Shown: in pieces, positions 26,561 to 35,941 of the stretch
Layout of the letters: each line of letters begins with the position of its first letter
Numbering within the stretch: position 1 is the first letter of the stretch
Source: Streptomyces sp. NBC_01485
GTDB lineage: Bacteria; Actinomycetota; Actinomycetes; Streptomycetales; Streptomycetaceae
Direction of reading: 5' to 3'
Assembly (NCBI RefSeq): GCF_036227125.1
Contig: NZ_CP109435.1
Location: 434,001 to 498,000 of the forward strand
DNA: 64,000 nt
Notes under the pieces: model-generated
The model's database searches: none
What the model was told of the DNA's origin: nothing
Seen by the model: the letters and a program-made list of their open reading frames with translations, nothing else
Translations under genes and position numbers: made by a program

Positions 26561-27635
26561 CGCATTCGGGGCAGGTGCGGGAGGTGTTGCGGGGGTCCAC
26601 GGCGATCACTTCCCGTCCGGCGCTTTCAGCCTTGGCGTGCAGGATCGTCAGGAACACCCCCCATCCTGCGTCAGCGATGCAGCGGTTGAGCCCGGCCTTC
26701 GCGGCCGCCCCGTTGGGCAGGAAGGCGCCCGGCCGCCCGGGGTCGGGCTTCGGCGCCGGGGCCTTGCTCATGTTGCGGATCCTGAGGTCTTCGTGCGCGA
26801 TGACATCGTGTGCACGGACCAGGCCGAGCGCGGTCTTGTGCGCGTGGTCGAGCCGCCGGCGCCGCACTTTGCCGTGCAGCTGGGCTACCTTCTCCACCGC
26901 GCGCTGATGGTTGGCGGTCCGGTCCTTCGCCTTGCGGCGCGGGAACCGGGACAGGGCCTGCTGCGCCGCCTCCAGTTTCGCGGCCGCACGGCGGCCGTGG
27001 CGCGGGCTGGGCACGAACCCGCCGTTGGAATCGGCCAGAAAGTTCGCGATGCCCAGATCGATCCCGACCACGGAGCCTGCCGCCGGCAGAGGCTCGGGCT
27101 GGTCCTGTTCCGCGGTGAGCACGACGAACCACTTTCGGCCCTCACGCTTCACCGACACCGTCTTGACCCGGCCGGCCACCGGCCGGTGCCGGTTGACCCT
27201 GACGTGGCCGACGCCCTGAAGGCGGACGCGGGTGACGGGATCGTGCGGGGTGGAGTCCCACCGGCAGCCGTCCCCGTCCCTGGGGAACTCCACCGTGTCG
27301 AACCAGGTCACCCCACGGAAACGCGGATAGCCGGGCGCCTCGCCGGACTTGACCCGGCGGAAGAACGCGGCGAACGCCTTGTCCAGGCGGCGCAGGGTGG
27401 CCTGCTGCGAGCTGAACGACCAGCGGCCCTGACGCTCCGGGTCGAACACCCGGATCTCCTTGAGCTGCCCGGACTGCATCCCGTACCGGACAGTGGTCTT
27501 CGAAGGGTGGCGGTATGCGTCACGGCGTTCCTGCAGGGCCCCGTTGTAGAGGGAGCAGTGATCGCGCAGCATCTCGTCGAGCGCCTGGGCCTGGCGGACG
27601 GTGGGCCGCAGGAGGAACTTGTACGCGCGGATCAT
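26421..27635 (-). CDS. tnpB: TnpB RNA-guided nuclease (IS605 OrfB family)
   Basis: 404 residues from ATG 27635 (MIRAYKFLLRPTVRQ, the standard TnpB start; GGGGG-type site). Catalytic RuvC residues are all visible: Asp in SVVGIDLGIANF, Glu in DVIAHEDLRIRNMSK, Asp in HADTVAATNVLR. The zinc finger TCPECGHTAKENRPTQEKFHCIVCG lies between the second and third, shown here by its CPEC and CIVC pairs. Length is in the usual 350-450 range. With an intact active site and right end it is probably functional; TnpB cuts the donor site to favour retention of the element. Confidence 0.95.
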   Translation of the reverse strand: MIRAYKFLLRPTVRQAQALDEMLRDHCSLYNGALQERRDAYRHPSKTTVRYGMQSGQLKEIRVFDPERQGRWSFSSQQATLRRLDKAFAAFFRRVKSGEAPGYPRFRGVTWFDTVEFPRDGDGCRWDSTPHDPVTRVRLQGVGHVRVNRHRPVAGRVKTVSVKREGRKWFVVLTAEQDQPEPLPAAGSVVGIDLGIANFLADSNGGFVPSPRHGRRAAAKLEAAQQALSRFPRRKAKDRTANHQRAVEKVAQLHGKVRRRRLDHAHKTALGLVRAHDVIAHEDLRIRNMSKAPAPKPDPGRPGAFLPNGAAAKAGLNRCIADAGWGVFLTILHAKAESAGREVIAVDPRNTSRTCPECGHTAKENRPTQEKFHCIVCGHTAHADTVAATNVLRAGLVRRNANPA

Positions 27636-27685
27636 CTCGGCCCACCCCCTCCGGTTGAGTCCGCTGATCCTACTACACTTGGCGT

Positions 27686-28114
27686 ATGTCACCGCGCTGG
27701 GAACCAGATCCCGATATCCGAAGGGGAAATCATGTCACTTTCAACCTTCACGCCCACTTGGTGTTCGTCACGAAGTACCGGCGTGAGATCTTCAACGGTG
27801 AGATGCTGACGCGCTGCGAGGCGATCATGCGGGACGTGTGCGAGAGCTTCGAGGCCGAGCTGCGGGAGTTCAACGGCGAAGGCGATCACGTCCACGTCCT
27901 CGTGCACTACCCGCCGAAAATCGCCCTGTCCAAACTCGTCAACAGTCTCAAGGGCGTCAGCTCCCGATATCTGCGCGCCGAGTACACCGGCCGGATCAAC
28001 CGGATCGGGACCGGATCCGTGTTCTGGTCCCCCTCCTACTTCGCGGCATCCTGCGGCGGCGCACCACTGAGCATCGTCAAGGACTACATCGAGAACCAGA
28101 AGCGCCCAGCCTGA
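27686..28114 (+). CDS. tnpA: TnpA Y1 (HUH) transposase
   Basis: 142 residues. The HUH motif is HVHVLVHYPP (His-U-His) and the catalytic tyrosine is in SIVKDYIENQKRP. The N-terminus (NLHAHLVFVTKYRREIF) and LVNSLKGVSSRYLR are typical of IS200/IS605 TnpA. Size is normal (130-155). It mobilises the element as single strands. ATG 27686 is 50 bp from the divergent tnpB start. Confidence 0.95.
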   Translation: MSPRWEPDPDIRRGNHVTFNLHAHLVFVTKYRREIFNGEMLTRCEAIMRDVCESFEAELREFNGEGDHVHVLVHYPPKIALSKLVNSLKGVSSRYLRAEYTGRINRIGTGSVFWSPSYFAASCGGAPLSIVKDYIENQKRPA

Positions 28115-28254
28115 CCGTCACCCCGAAGACCAGAGATCTCCGGCGCTTCGCGCCTCCGGGCCAAGGATCGCATTCCCGCCCGGCCTGAAGGCCGGGATTC
28201 CCTGCGAAGAACAAGGGATGGACGCCACGGCCGGCGCTGACCTAAGGTGCGCGG

Positions 28255-28266
28255 GAAAGCGCTTTC
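28255..28266. promoter_or_regulatory. LacI-family-type operator upstream of GH115 gene
   Basis: GAAAGCGCTTTC is a perfect 12-bp palindrome with the central CG typical of LacI/CcpA-family operators, 38 bp upstream of the GH115 start and ~50 bp from the IS left end. It probably binds a LacI-family sugar regulator; the one at 39602-40624 is a candidate. Confidence 0.6.
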
Positions 28267-28303
28267 TAGCATGGTCATGCCAGTCCCTAGTCCGGGAGCG
28301 TCG

Positions 28304-31300
28304 ATGCCGCCCACCGCACCACAGGACTCCCCGCAACCACAGGACCCCTCGCGGTCATGGTCCCGGAAGGCGTTTCTCCGGGGCATGACGGCCGTCGGAC
28401 TGGCCCCGCTGCTGCCGGCCGTGCTCCCGGCGGACGCCCACGCCGCGCCGGCGCCGGGCGGGGGTGCCCGGCCGGGCTTCGATCTGGTGCGGGACGGCGT
28501 CGCGGTCGACGTGTTCGTGGACGCGGCCGACGACCCCGCCGTGGTCCGCGCGGCCGGGGACCTCCAGGCCGACGTGGAGCGGGTCGGCGGGGTGCGGCCC
28601 GCGCTGCGGCGCACCCTGCCGGAACGGTCCACGGCGCTGGTCCTGGTGGGAACGCTCGGCGCGAGTCCGGTCATCGACCGGCTCGTCGCGCAGGGGCGGT
28701 TGGACGTCAGGCGGGTCGAGGGGCGCTGGGAGGCCTCCGTGACCCAGGTCGTGGAGCGCCCGGCGCCCGGGGTGGACCGCGCGCTGGTGATCGCGGGCAG
28801 CGACCGGCGCGGCACGGTCTACGGGATCTACGACACCTCGGAACGCATCGGCGTCTCGCCCTGGTACTGGTGGGCCGACGTACCGGTGGAACGCCGCGAG
28901 ACGGTCACCGTGGCCCCGGGCCCCTTCAAGCGGCTTGAGCCGTCCGTCCGTTACCGGGGTGTCTTCCTCAACGACGAGCAGAACCTCACCACTTGGTCGC
29001 ATCGCACCCAGGAGCCGGACAAGAACATCGGCCCGGAGACATACAAGCGCGTCTTCGAGCTGCTGCTGCGCCTCAAAGCCAACTACCTGTGGCCGGCCAT
29101 GCATCCGTACTCCGACTTCTTCAACAAGTACCGGGAGAACCCCGAACTCGCCGACCGCTACGGCATCGTCGTCGGCTCCAGCCACCCGGAGGCCCTGCTG
29201 CGCAACGGCGTCCACGAGTGGGAGCCGTGGGCCGAGGAGCACCGGGGCGCGGACGGGAGTCTGCCGGTGTACGACTACACGGTGAACCCGGGCGTCATCT
29301 CCGACTACTGGAGAGCCCGGGCCCGGGAGAACGCGGCCTACGAGAGCAGTTGGACGATCGGTATGCGCGGGCTGCACGACACCGCGCTGGAGACGAAGTA
29401 CGCGACCACGATCCCGGAGAAGGTCGTGGTGATGAACGACATCGTCGCCGACCAGCGCCGGATCCTGGCCGAGGAGGTCGGTTCGGCGGCCGAGCCGCAG
29501 ATCTTCATCCCGTACAAGGAGGTCCTGGATCTGTACAACGCGGGCGTGCGGGTCCCCGACGACGTCACTCTGATCTGGCCGGACGACAACCACGGCAACA
29601 TGCGCCAGCTGCCGAACGCGGCGGAGCGCGCCCGACCGGGCGGCAACGGGATCTACTACCACCTCTCCTACTGGGGCCGCCCGCGCAGCTACCTGTGGCT
29701 GGACACCACCCAACTCGCCAAGGTCTGGCAGGAGTTGCGCCGGGTGTACGAGCATGAGGCCGACCGGATGTGGATCTTCAACGTCGGTGACCTCAAGTCG
29801 ATCGAGACCGGCCTGTCCTTCTCCATGGACATGGCCTGGGACGTGGACCGGTGGCACGCCGACGACGTCGAGGACTTCCTCGCGGAGTGGTACGGGCGGC
29901 AGTTCGGGCTCCGGCACGCCCGGGAGATCGCCGCGATCCGCACCGAGTACTACCGTCTCGCGGCGGAACGGCGTCCGGAGTTCATCGACCGGAACATCTT
30001 CTCCGTGGTCCATCACGGGGACGAGGCGGGACGCCGTATGGCAGCGTACGACCGGCTGCTGCGGCAAACCGTGGCGCTGGGCGCCGAGCTTCCCGCGGCC
30101 TGCCAGGACGCCTTCTACGAACTCCTCCACTACCCCGTGCACGGCGCGTACTTGATGAACCTGAAGTACTACTGGGCGGACCGCAACGCCCTCGCGGTAC
30201 GTCAGGGCCGCGGTGCCGGGAGCAACCGCTTCGCGGACCTCGCCGAAGCCGCGCACGCCCAGGAGACGGCGCTCACCCAGCGGTACAACACCGTGGTGGC
30301 GGGCGGGAAATGGGACGGCTACATCAATCCGTACCCCTCGCAGATCCCGAAGGCCCCGGGTCGGCCGGCGGTCACCAGGGTCGCCCGGCAGGAGACCGCG
30401 GGGCTGGGGATCGCCGCCGAGGGGAACGAGATCGGCGCGCAACGGCCGTTGTCCTTCTCCTCCGCCACCCGGGACCGGCGTTTCGTCGACGTCTTCAACA
30501 CCGGCTTCCTCGCGGTCACTTGGGTCGCACAGGCCGATCGGTCCTGGGTCCGGCTGAGTTCGTCGGGCGGCTCGTTCACCGAGCAGACCCGGGTGTGGGT
30601 CGAGGTCGACTGGGCCCGGGCACCCGAGGGCGCGCACGACGTCACGGTCGCCTTCACGAGTACGAGTGGCGGGCAGCGTTTCGACGTGCCCTTGGAGGTG
30701 GTCAACGACGGGGAGCGGGCACGCCGACGGGCGCGCGGGTTCGTCGAGGCGAACGGCTGGGTCTCGATCGACGCCGTGCACACCGAGCGCCGGTTGTCGC
30801 GCGGCGGCGCCCGCTGGCGGACGGTGCGCGGGCTCGGGCGCCGCCACGCGGCCGTGGAGGCGGTGCCGTCGACGGCGGCCCCGATCACCGCCGAATTCGC
30901 CGCCAGCTCCCCGGAGTTGAGGTACCGGGTGCGCTTCAGCAGCACCGGTTCCTTCCCCGTCACCGTCTTCCGGCTGCCCTCGCTCGACGAGCGCGGCGCG
31001 CGGCGGCTGGCCCTCGCCCTCGACGACCAGCCGCCCACCGTCCTGTCGGGGCAGTCCGTGGCCACCGGCAACCGCGGTGACGCCTGGGCGCGCAACGTGG
31101 AGGAGGGCGTCGAGAAGCTGACCGGCACCGTGACCGTCACCGAGCCGGGCGAGCACGTCCTGCGGGTCTTCATGGTCGACCCGGCGATCGCCGTGGACCA
31201 GATCGTCGTCGACACCGGCGGGCTGCCGGCCGCCGCCTATCTCGCGCCGCCCGAGAGCTACCACCCGGTGTTCAACCCCGAGCCGGACACGGACATAGGC

Positions 31301-31327
31301 ACGGGCCTGGACGCGCCGAACCGGTAA
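28304..31327 (+). CDS. GH115 alpha-glucuronidase, secreted
   Basis: 1007 residues from ATG 28304 (GGGAG site; earlier ATGs at 28271 and 28277 would extend it past the operator region). A Tat-like signal (SWSRKAFLRGMTAVGLAPLLPA ends near DAHAA; here the twin is RK) exports it. The body has GH115 landmarks: YGIYDTSERIGVSPWYWWAD, YRGVFLNDEQNLTTW, RLKANYLWPAMHPYSDFFN, WPDDNHGN and FSMDMAWDVDRW. Length fits the family, which removes (4-O-methyl-)glucuronic acid from xylan. The C-terminal ~300 residues form beta-rich accessory domains. Likely regulated by a LacI-type repressor. Confidence 0.9.
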   Translation: MPPTAPQDSPQPQDPSRSWSRKAFLRGMTAVGLAPLLPAVLPADAHAAPAPGGGARPGFDLVRDGVAVDVFVDAADDPAVVRAAGDLQADVERVGGVRPALRRTLPERSTALVLVGTLGASPVIDRLVAQGRLDVRRVEGRWEASVTQVVERPAPGVDRALVIAGSDRRGTVYGIYDTSERIGVSPWYWWADVPVERRETVTVAPGPFKRLEPSVRYRGVFLNDEQNLTTWSHRTQEPDKNIGPETYKRVFELLLRLKANYLWPAMHPYSDFFNKYRENPELADRYGIVVGSSHPEALLRNGVHEWEPWAEEHRGADGSLPVYDYTVNPGVISDYWRARARENAAYESSWTIGMRGLHDTALETKYATTIPEKVVVMNDIVADQRRILAEEVGSAAEPQIFIPYKEVLDLYNAGVRVPDDVTLIWPDDNHGNMRQLPNAAERARPGGNGIYYHLSYWGRPRSYLWLDTTQLAKVWQELRRVYEHEADRMWIFNVGDLKSIETGLSFSMDMAWDVDRWHADDVEDFLAEWYGRQFGLRHAREIAAIRTEYYRLAAERRPEFIDRNIFSVVHHGDEAGRRMAAYDRLLRQTVALGAELPAACQDAFYELLHYPVHGAYLMNLKYYWADRNALAVRQGRGAGSNRFADLAEAAHAQETALTQRYNTVVAGGKWDGYINPYPSQIPKAPGRPAVTRVARQETAGLGIAAEGNEIGAQRPLSFSSATRDRRFVDVFNTGFLAVTWVAQADRSWVRLSSSGGSFTEQTRVWVEVDWARAPEGAHDVTVAFTSTSGGQRFDVPLEVVNDGERARRRARGFVEANGWVSIDAVHTERRLSRGGARWRTVRGLGRRHAAVEAVPSTAAPITAEFAASSPELRYRVRFSSTGSFPVTVFRLPSLDERGARRLALALDDQPPTVLSGQSVATGNRGDAWARNVEEGVEKLTGTVTVTEPGEHVLRVFMVDPAIAVDQIVVDTGGLPAAAYLAPPESYHPVFNPEPDTDIGTGLDAPNR

Positions 31328-31400
31328 CCGGGTGGGGCGGACGGGCGGCCCCAAGTGCCACCGCCCGTACTGCTGGGGCCAGTTGGGGCGGTCGGGTCGG

Positions 31401-32189
31401 TCAGGGTGTCGGAATGCCTGCCGGGCGGGCCGGAGGGGCCGGGCGGTCGAAACGGGCCGGGACGCCCGGCGAGTACAGCACGCTGACCGGCTCCCCCACC
31501 GGCGCCGGCAGACCCGCCGCCGTGACCAAGTCCTCCTCGCACTCCACGAGTTCGGCCCGGTGCAGGGGCCAGCGCGGGTGGGCGTTGGGCAGGTACATCG
31601 GCCGGCCGAAGAAGGTGCTGTGCATACCCCAGCGCGCGGTGAGGAAGTGCTCCAACGCGGTGGGTTCCCCGATCTGCCGGCCCACCCGCACGGTGAGCCG
31701 GCTGCGGGCGCCGCGCGGGCCTGGCCAGCGGCGGCGACTGGTGTACGTGACGGTGTCGCCGTCGGTGTCGATCGCCATGCGGGACCACACGTAGGGCAGC
31801 CGGAAGCCGATCCGGGCCACGGCCACCGGCAGCAGACGGGAGGCGTCGAGCGAACGGAAGACCACGCCGCGCCGCCCGTGCGCGTCCACCGAGTAGAGGC
31901 GGACGTTCGTCTCGGGGAAGGATCCCAGGTAGGGGACGCCCGGCAGCCGGAACCAGCCGACGCGATGCATCCGGAACGCGACCAGACCGACGTAGGTGAC
32001 GCCGTCCAGGGTGTCCGGGACCGTCCCGGCCGGCAGCAGACCGGCGACGTCGGCCGGGTCCGCCGCCCAGTGGAGAAAGGCGAGGTCGAGCCAGGACTGG
32101 GTGAGCAGCGGACGCGCTATCGCGTCCGGCGCGTCAGGTGTTATCGGATGCGGGGTGACGGGGGCCTGCGGCTGTGGTGTCGGCGGCAC
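31401..32189 (-). CDS. DUF2071 (YqjF-like) protein
   Basis: 262 residues with GTG 32189 as start; the longer frame to 32249 would begin inside a strong terminator hairpin. DUF2071 features are clear: SWLDLAFLHWAADPADVAGL, LLPAGTVPDTLDGVTYVGLV, an ETNVRLYSVDAHGRRGVVF segment and LTARWGMHSTFFGRPMYLPN. Function of this family (acetoacetate-decarboxylase-like fold) is unknown. It lies convergent to the GH115 gene and downstream of the carbohydrate operon terminator. Confidence 0.85.
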   Translation of the reverse strand: MPPTPQPQAPVTPHPITPDAPDAIARPLLTQSWLDLAFLHWAADPADVAGLLPAGTVPDTLDGVTYVGLVAFRMHRVGWFRLPGVPYLGSFPETNVRLYSVDAHGRRGVVFRSLDASRLLPVAVARIGFRLPYVWSRMAIDTDGDTVTYTSRRRWPGPRGARSRLTVRVGRQIGEPTALEHFLTARWGMHSTFFGRPMYLPNAHPRWPLHRAELVECEEDLVTAAGLPAPVGEPVSVLYSPGVPARFDRPAPPARPAGIPTP

Positions 32190-32217
32190 CGCGCCAGTAT
32201 CACACCGGCTCCCTGCC

Positions 32218-32250
32218 GGTGGGCGGGTCGGCCGAGCCGACCCGCCCACC
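32218..32250 (-). terminator. Strong hairpin terminator after the beta-helix gene
   Basis: GGTGGGCGGGTCGGC and GCCGACCCGCCCACC form a perfect 15-bp stem with a CGA loop, 38 bp beyond the beta-helix protein stop on the minus strand. It should end the SBP-permease-GH43-lyase transcript and insulate the DUF2071 gene. Confidence 0.85.
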
Positions 32251-32287
32251 TTCTGCTGAAACCTTCCTGCTAAGGCATCGCCCGTGG

Positions 32288-34765
32288 TCAGGAGAGCTTG
32301 ATCAGGGTGTAGTCGTCGCAGTAACCGGCCGCGGAGCCGGCGTTCTTGTAGCAGTAGACGGCGGCCGAGGTGGCGGTGGCGCCCGTGGTGAAGAAGATGG
32401 GCTGCTGCGCGTAGGACGTCGTCGAGGCCCGCAGGAACGTTTCCGTCCCGCCGAAGCTCTTCACGCCGACCGCCACCTCCTCACCGGCGGTGGCCGCCTT
32501 GGCCCAGCCGGTCAGCAGGTAGGTGCCGCCGGAGGCGAGAGAGCCGGCCGTCTGGATGGCGCCGCTGGAGCCGGCCCCGGTCTGCAGGGAGTTCGTGCCG
32601 CTGCGGGCGTTGGAGGCGACCACGCTGGACGCCGTACCCGCGCTCTGGGCCCAGGGGGTCAGGGCGCCCGTCTCGAAGCCCGGGTTGGTGACCGCGTTGG
32701 TGGCGGACGACAGGGGCTCCACCGCGAGGTCGTCGCAGTTGCCGGCGCCGGTGCCACCGGCGTTCTTCCAGCAGTAGACCAGGGCGGAGGTGTTGCCGCT
32801 GCCCGTGGTGAACAGCACCGCGGCCTGGGAGTACGACGACGTCGCCACGTTGGTGAACGTCTCGGCGCCGCCGTAGCTCTTGACGCCGATGGCGAGGGTC
32901 TCCCCCGCGTTCGCCACCTTGGCCCAGCCGGTGAGGAGGTAGGTGGTGTTCGGGGTGAGGCCGGTCAGGTTCTGGTTGGCGCCGCTGCCGCTGGCCTGGG
33001 TGGTCAGCGCGGAGCCGCCGGTGCGGGCGCCCGTGGACGTGACGGAGGGGGCGGCGCCGCTGTTGGTCCAGGGGCTCATCGCGCCGGTCTCGAACCCGGC
33101 GTTGGAGACGAGGTTGCCGCCGGTTCCGTTGTAGGCGCCGATGTTGGGCGCGGCCGTCGCGGAGACGGTGTTGCCGAAGGCGTCCTTGCCGCCGTTGCCG
33201 CTGATGACCGCTCCGGCCCGGATCACGGGAGAGGACGGGTGGACCTGGTAGGCGTCGGCGCCCGTGTACGGACCGGAGGTGGTGGTGTTGCCCGGGTTGC
33301 GGAACTCGGGGTCGGTGACGACCTTCGCCGAGTCGGCCGGTTCGGAGGCCGGGTGGGTGCCGTAGAAGAGGTTGTTGGAGTAGACGGAGCCGGCGCTGGT
33401 GGTGAAGTAGCCGCCGGTGCCGTAGTTGAAGACCGCGTTGTTGCGGAAGGAGAGCGTGCCGGAGATGCTGCCGCCCGCGCGCGAGTACAGGATCTTGGTG
33501 TTCAGGCCGCTCTGGTTGACGTAGATGCTGTTGTTGTAGATCTGCGGGACGGCGACCGAGCTGCCGCTCTTGTTGGGGACGCCGCCGACGAAGTGGAAGA
33601 CGCCCGTGCCGTGGGTCGGGTTGCCCGCAGCGGGGCAGCCCGCGTTGGTGCCGTCGTTCTCGCTGATGTTGTAGCGGATCACCGTGCCGTCGCTGGGGAC
33701 GGTCGAGGTCGGCTCGCCCGCGATCGAGAACGGCGGCATGACCAGCATGAAGCCGCCGAGGTTCTGGTGGCTGTAGTTGTACTGGAACGTGGTGTTGTGG
33801 TTGCCCCAGTCGACGTCGAAGCCGGTGCCGTCGGCGAAGTTGACGTGGCAGTAGACCTCGTTGTTCTGGACGAGGGTGTCGTTGCTGCCGGACATCCAGA
33901 TGCCGGCGGAGGCGCCGTTGCAGTACTGGCCGGAGGGCGGGCAGGTGGCCTTCGCGCCGCCGAAGCCGGCCTTGTTGCCTTCGATGAGGGCGCCGTCGTT
34001 CTTGACGACGAGGATGTCGTCCGCGCCGTCGAAGGTCATCGTGTTGTCGCGGATGACCGTGCCCGTGGTCTGGCCGGTGCCCTGGCCGTCGCCGTCCGGG
34101 GTGACGGCCACGGCGATGCGGTCCACGTGGTCGAAGGTGTTGTTCTCGATCACCACGTCGTCCCAGGTGGAGACGGGGGTGGTGTGGTTGGTCTGGACGC
34201 CGACGCCCGCGTTGGTGGCGTACCAGCCGCCCGACCAGCCGCTGATGTGGTGGATGTTCATGTCGTGCACCCGGATGTGGTGCAGGACGCCGCCCGAGCC
34301 GTTCTCGGCGAGGACGCCGGACCGGTAGGCGGGCGAGGCCGCCGCGTTGGTCAGCTCCAGGCCGCCGATCTCCCAGTACTGCTGGTTGAGCAGGTGGATG
34401 ACGGGACCGGTGGCGCCGTTCGCGTTGATGATCGGCTTGGCGCCGGTGCCGTACGCGCCCATGGTGATCGGGCTGCCCGAGGCGCCCGAGCCGCCGGGGC
34501 TGAGCTGGCCGGTGCAGGTGGTGCCGGCGGCGAAGAGGACGCTGTCGCCGGCGGCGAAGGTGGTGCTGTTGACGCTGCCGACCGAGTTCCAGGGGCTGGC
34601 CTGGGTACCGCTGCCGTTGGTGGCGGCCGAGCAGTCGACGAAGAAGGTGGTGCCCGCGGCCAGGGCGGTGTGGGCCGGGAGGAGGAGGGCGCCCGCCAGG
34701 GTGGCGAGCAGGGTGAGTACGCGGGACGCCCGGACTCCCGGACGGTCCGTTCTGCGACGCTTCAT
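32288..34765 (-). CDS. Secreted right-handed beta-helix protein with two C-terminal carbohydrate-binding-like modules
   Basis: 825 residues from ATG 34765 (AAGGAG site). Sec signal peptide ends ALLLPAHTALA-AGTT. A parallel beta-helix (~25-560) follows, rich in Asn ladders (VIENNTFDHV, VIRDNTMTF, VQNNEVY), as in polysaccharide lyases/hydrolases such as PL9/GH28-type proteins; the specific activity is not assignable. Two homologous ~130-residue modules follow (NAGFETGAMSPWTNSGA and NPGFETGALTPWAQSAG), each with TYLLTGWAKxA, resembling CBM4_9-type beta-sandwiches. Last gene of the minus-strand sugar operon, ending at a strong terminator. Confidence 0.85.
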   Translation of the reverse strand: MKRRRTDRPGVRASRVLTLLATLAGALLLPAHTALAAGTTFFVDCSAATNGSGTQASPWNSVGSVNSTTFAAGDSVLFAAGTTCTGQLSPGGSGASGSPITMGAYGTGAKPIINANGATGPVIHLLNQQYWEIGGLELTNAAASPAYRSGVLAENGSGGVLHHIRVHDMNIHHISGWSGGWYATNAGVGVQTNHTTPVSTWDDVVIENNTFDHVDRIAVAVTPDGDGQGTGQTTGTVIRDNTMTFDGADDILVVKNDGALIEGNKAGFGGAKATCPPSGQYCNGASAGIWMSGSNDTLVQNNEVYCHVNFADGTGFDVDWGNHNTTFQYNYSHQNLGGFMLVMPPFSIAGEPTSTVPSDGTVIRYNISENDGTNAGCPAAGNPTHGTGVFHFVGGVPNKSGSSVAVPQIYNNSIYVNQSGLNTKILYSRAGGSISGTLSFRNNAVFNYGTGGYFTTSAGSVYSNNLFYGTHPASEPADSAKVVTDPEFRNPGNTTTSGPYTGADAYQVHPSSPVIRAGAVISGNGGKDAFGNTVSATAAPNIGAYNGTGGNLVSNAGFETGAMSPWTNSGAAPSVTSTGARTGGSALTTQASGSGANQNLTGLTPNTTYLLTGWAKVANAGETLAIGVKSYGGAETFTNVATSSYSQAAVLFTTGSGNTSALVYCWKNAGGTGAGNCDDLAVEPLSSATNAVTNPGFETGALTPWAQSAGTASSVVASNARSGTNSLQTGAGSSGAIQTAGSLASGGTYLLTGWAKAATAGEEVAVGVKSFGGTETFLRASTTSYAQQPIFFTTGATATSAAVYCYKNAGSAAGYCDDYTLIKLS

Positions 34766-34958
34766 TGCGACGCTCCTTGGTGGGTGGTGGTGTCCTCCGC
34801 GCCGCGGGACGCGGCGTGGGTCTTCCTTCACCGGGCGGACCGGCCGAAGCGGATGTGCCCGGAGTCTGTGGCGGGGCCGTCGCGGCGCCCGTTCGTACGC
34901 GAGTGGTTCAACGAGGCGGGAGCCGAGCCCCGGCGGGCCCTGTGGAATCGGCCCGGAC

Positions 34959-35816
34959 TCAGCGCGGCGGCAGCGATGCCGGGAGGGGTGTTTCGAGGAC
35001 GGAGGCGTGTCGCATGCCCGGCGGCAGCGTCAGGGAGACGAGCTCCCAGTCCACGCCGTCCTTGCTGCGGACCGCTCCGTACCGTCCCTCGAGGAAGTGA
35101 TCGAAGATCATCACCATCTCGTCTCCGCGGCGGAAGATAGACGGTCCTTCCACCACCGAGGGAGTGACCGGCCCCGTGGCGGAGGTCCATGGACCGCCGG
35201 GGGTGTCGAAGGTGGTCAGGTGGATGTCCTTGTGCGCGGTGACGAGGTCGTTGGTGCCGCGTTCGTCCTTGTAGGCCATGAGGAATCCGCCGCCGTCCAG
35301 CTCCCGCACGGTGGCGTCGATGACCGAGTGGCCGGGGTCGAAGAAGAGTCCGGGGGCGGAGAACGTCCTGAAGTCCTCGGTGGTGCAGTGCCAGATGCGG
35401 TGGTTCTGGCCGATGTGTTCGAAGTCGCGGCCCTCGGCCGTGCCCCCGGACTCGACGACCGACGACCAGATCAGGTGGTACAGCCCGGTCCCGCGGTCCA
35501 GGAAGAACTCCGGCGCCCAGGCGTTCAGTGCGCCCTCCACCTCGGCCATGACCGGGAGGAGTTCCTGGGTCGACCAGGTGACGAGGTCGGCCGAGGTGGC
35601 GTGGACGATGTGGGGGCTCGTCCAGCCGTCGGTGGCCAGCAGGTGGAACAGGCCGTCGGGGCCCACCCCGATGAACGGATCGCGCAGTCTGCCGGTGCCG
35701 ACCGTGCCGCGCAGCACGGGACGGCCGCCGTTCACCGTCGCGAATTCCTCGCCGTCGTGGCTGTAGGCCAGGTGGAGCGCCTCGTCGGCGTTGGTGAAGT
35801 AGGAGACCACGTACAT
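34959..35816 (-). CDS. GH43-like five-bladed beta-propeller glycosidase
   Basis: 285 residues, no signal peptide, so intracellular. Motifs fit GH43/GH62-type propellers: GRLRDPFIGVGPDG (catalytic base/Asp region), ALNAWAPEFFLD, SVIDATVRELDGGGFLMAYK and TPSVVEGPSIFRRGDEM (Glu acid region). It probably trims imported arabinose/xylose- or galactose-type oligosaccharides; exact specificity unknown. ATG 35816 has a GGAAGG site. It follows the permease genes (125 bp) and precedes the beta-helix gene (193 bp, including a CGCCGCG-GGA-CGCGGCG hairpin at 34800-34816). Confidence 0.8.
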   Translation of the reverse strand: MYVVSYFTNADEALHLAYSHDGEEFATVNGGRPVLRGTVGTGRLRDPFIGVGPDGLFHLLATDGWTSPHIVHATSADLVTWSTQELLPVMAEVEGALNAWAPEFFLDRGTGLYHLIWSSVVESGGTAEGRDFEHIGQNHRIWHCTTEDFRTFSAPGLFFDPGHSVIDATVRELDGGGFLMAYKDERGTNDLVTAHKDIHLTTFDTPGGPWTSATGPVTPSVVEGPSIFRRGDEMVMIFDHFLEGRYGAVRSKDGVDWELVSLTLPPGMRHASVLETPLPASLPPR

Positions 35817-35941
35817 CGGTGGGGGGTCCTTCCGGGACAGCGGGGCAGCGAGACATCAGGGCAGGGGTCGCCGAGGGAACGGGCCGCGGGACAACGGCCG
35901 TGGCCGAACGGGGGCCGGTCGTCACATGGACGTTTCCGGGT

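Larger units (their letters stand above)
26384..28206. mobile_element. IS200/IS605-type insertion sequence, divergent tnpA/tnpB
   Basis: Complete-looking element with Y1 transposase tnpA (+) and tnpB (-), starts 50 bp apart. Right end: a hairpin CCCCCGGC-TGAA-GCCGGGGG at 26394-26413, followed on the minus strand by GGAGGAGTCAC, a common right-end form. Left end beyond tnpA: hairpin CCCGGCC-TGAA-GGCCGGG at 28179-28196, plus a sub-terminal GGCGC-TTC-GCGCC hairpin near 28142-28154. There are no inverted terminal repeats or target duplications, as expected for single-strand 'peel and paste' elements. Exact ends are estimated to within ~10 bp. Confidence 0.88.
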
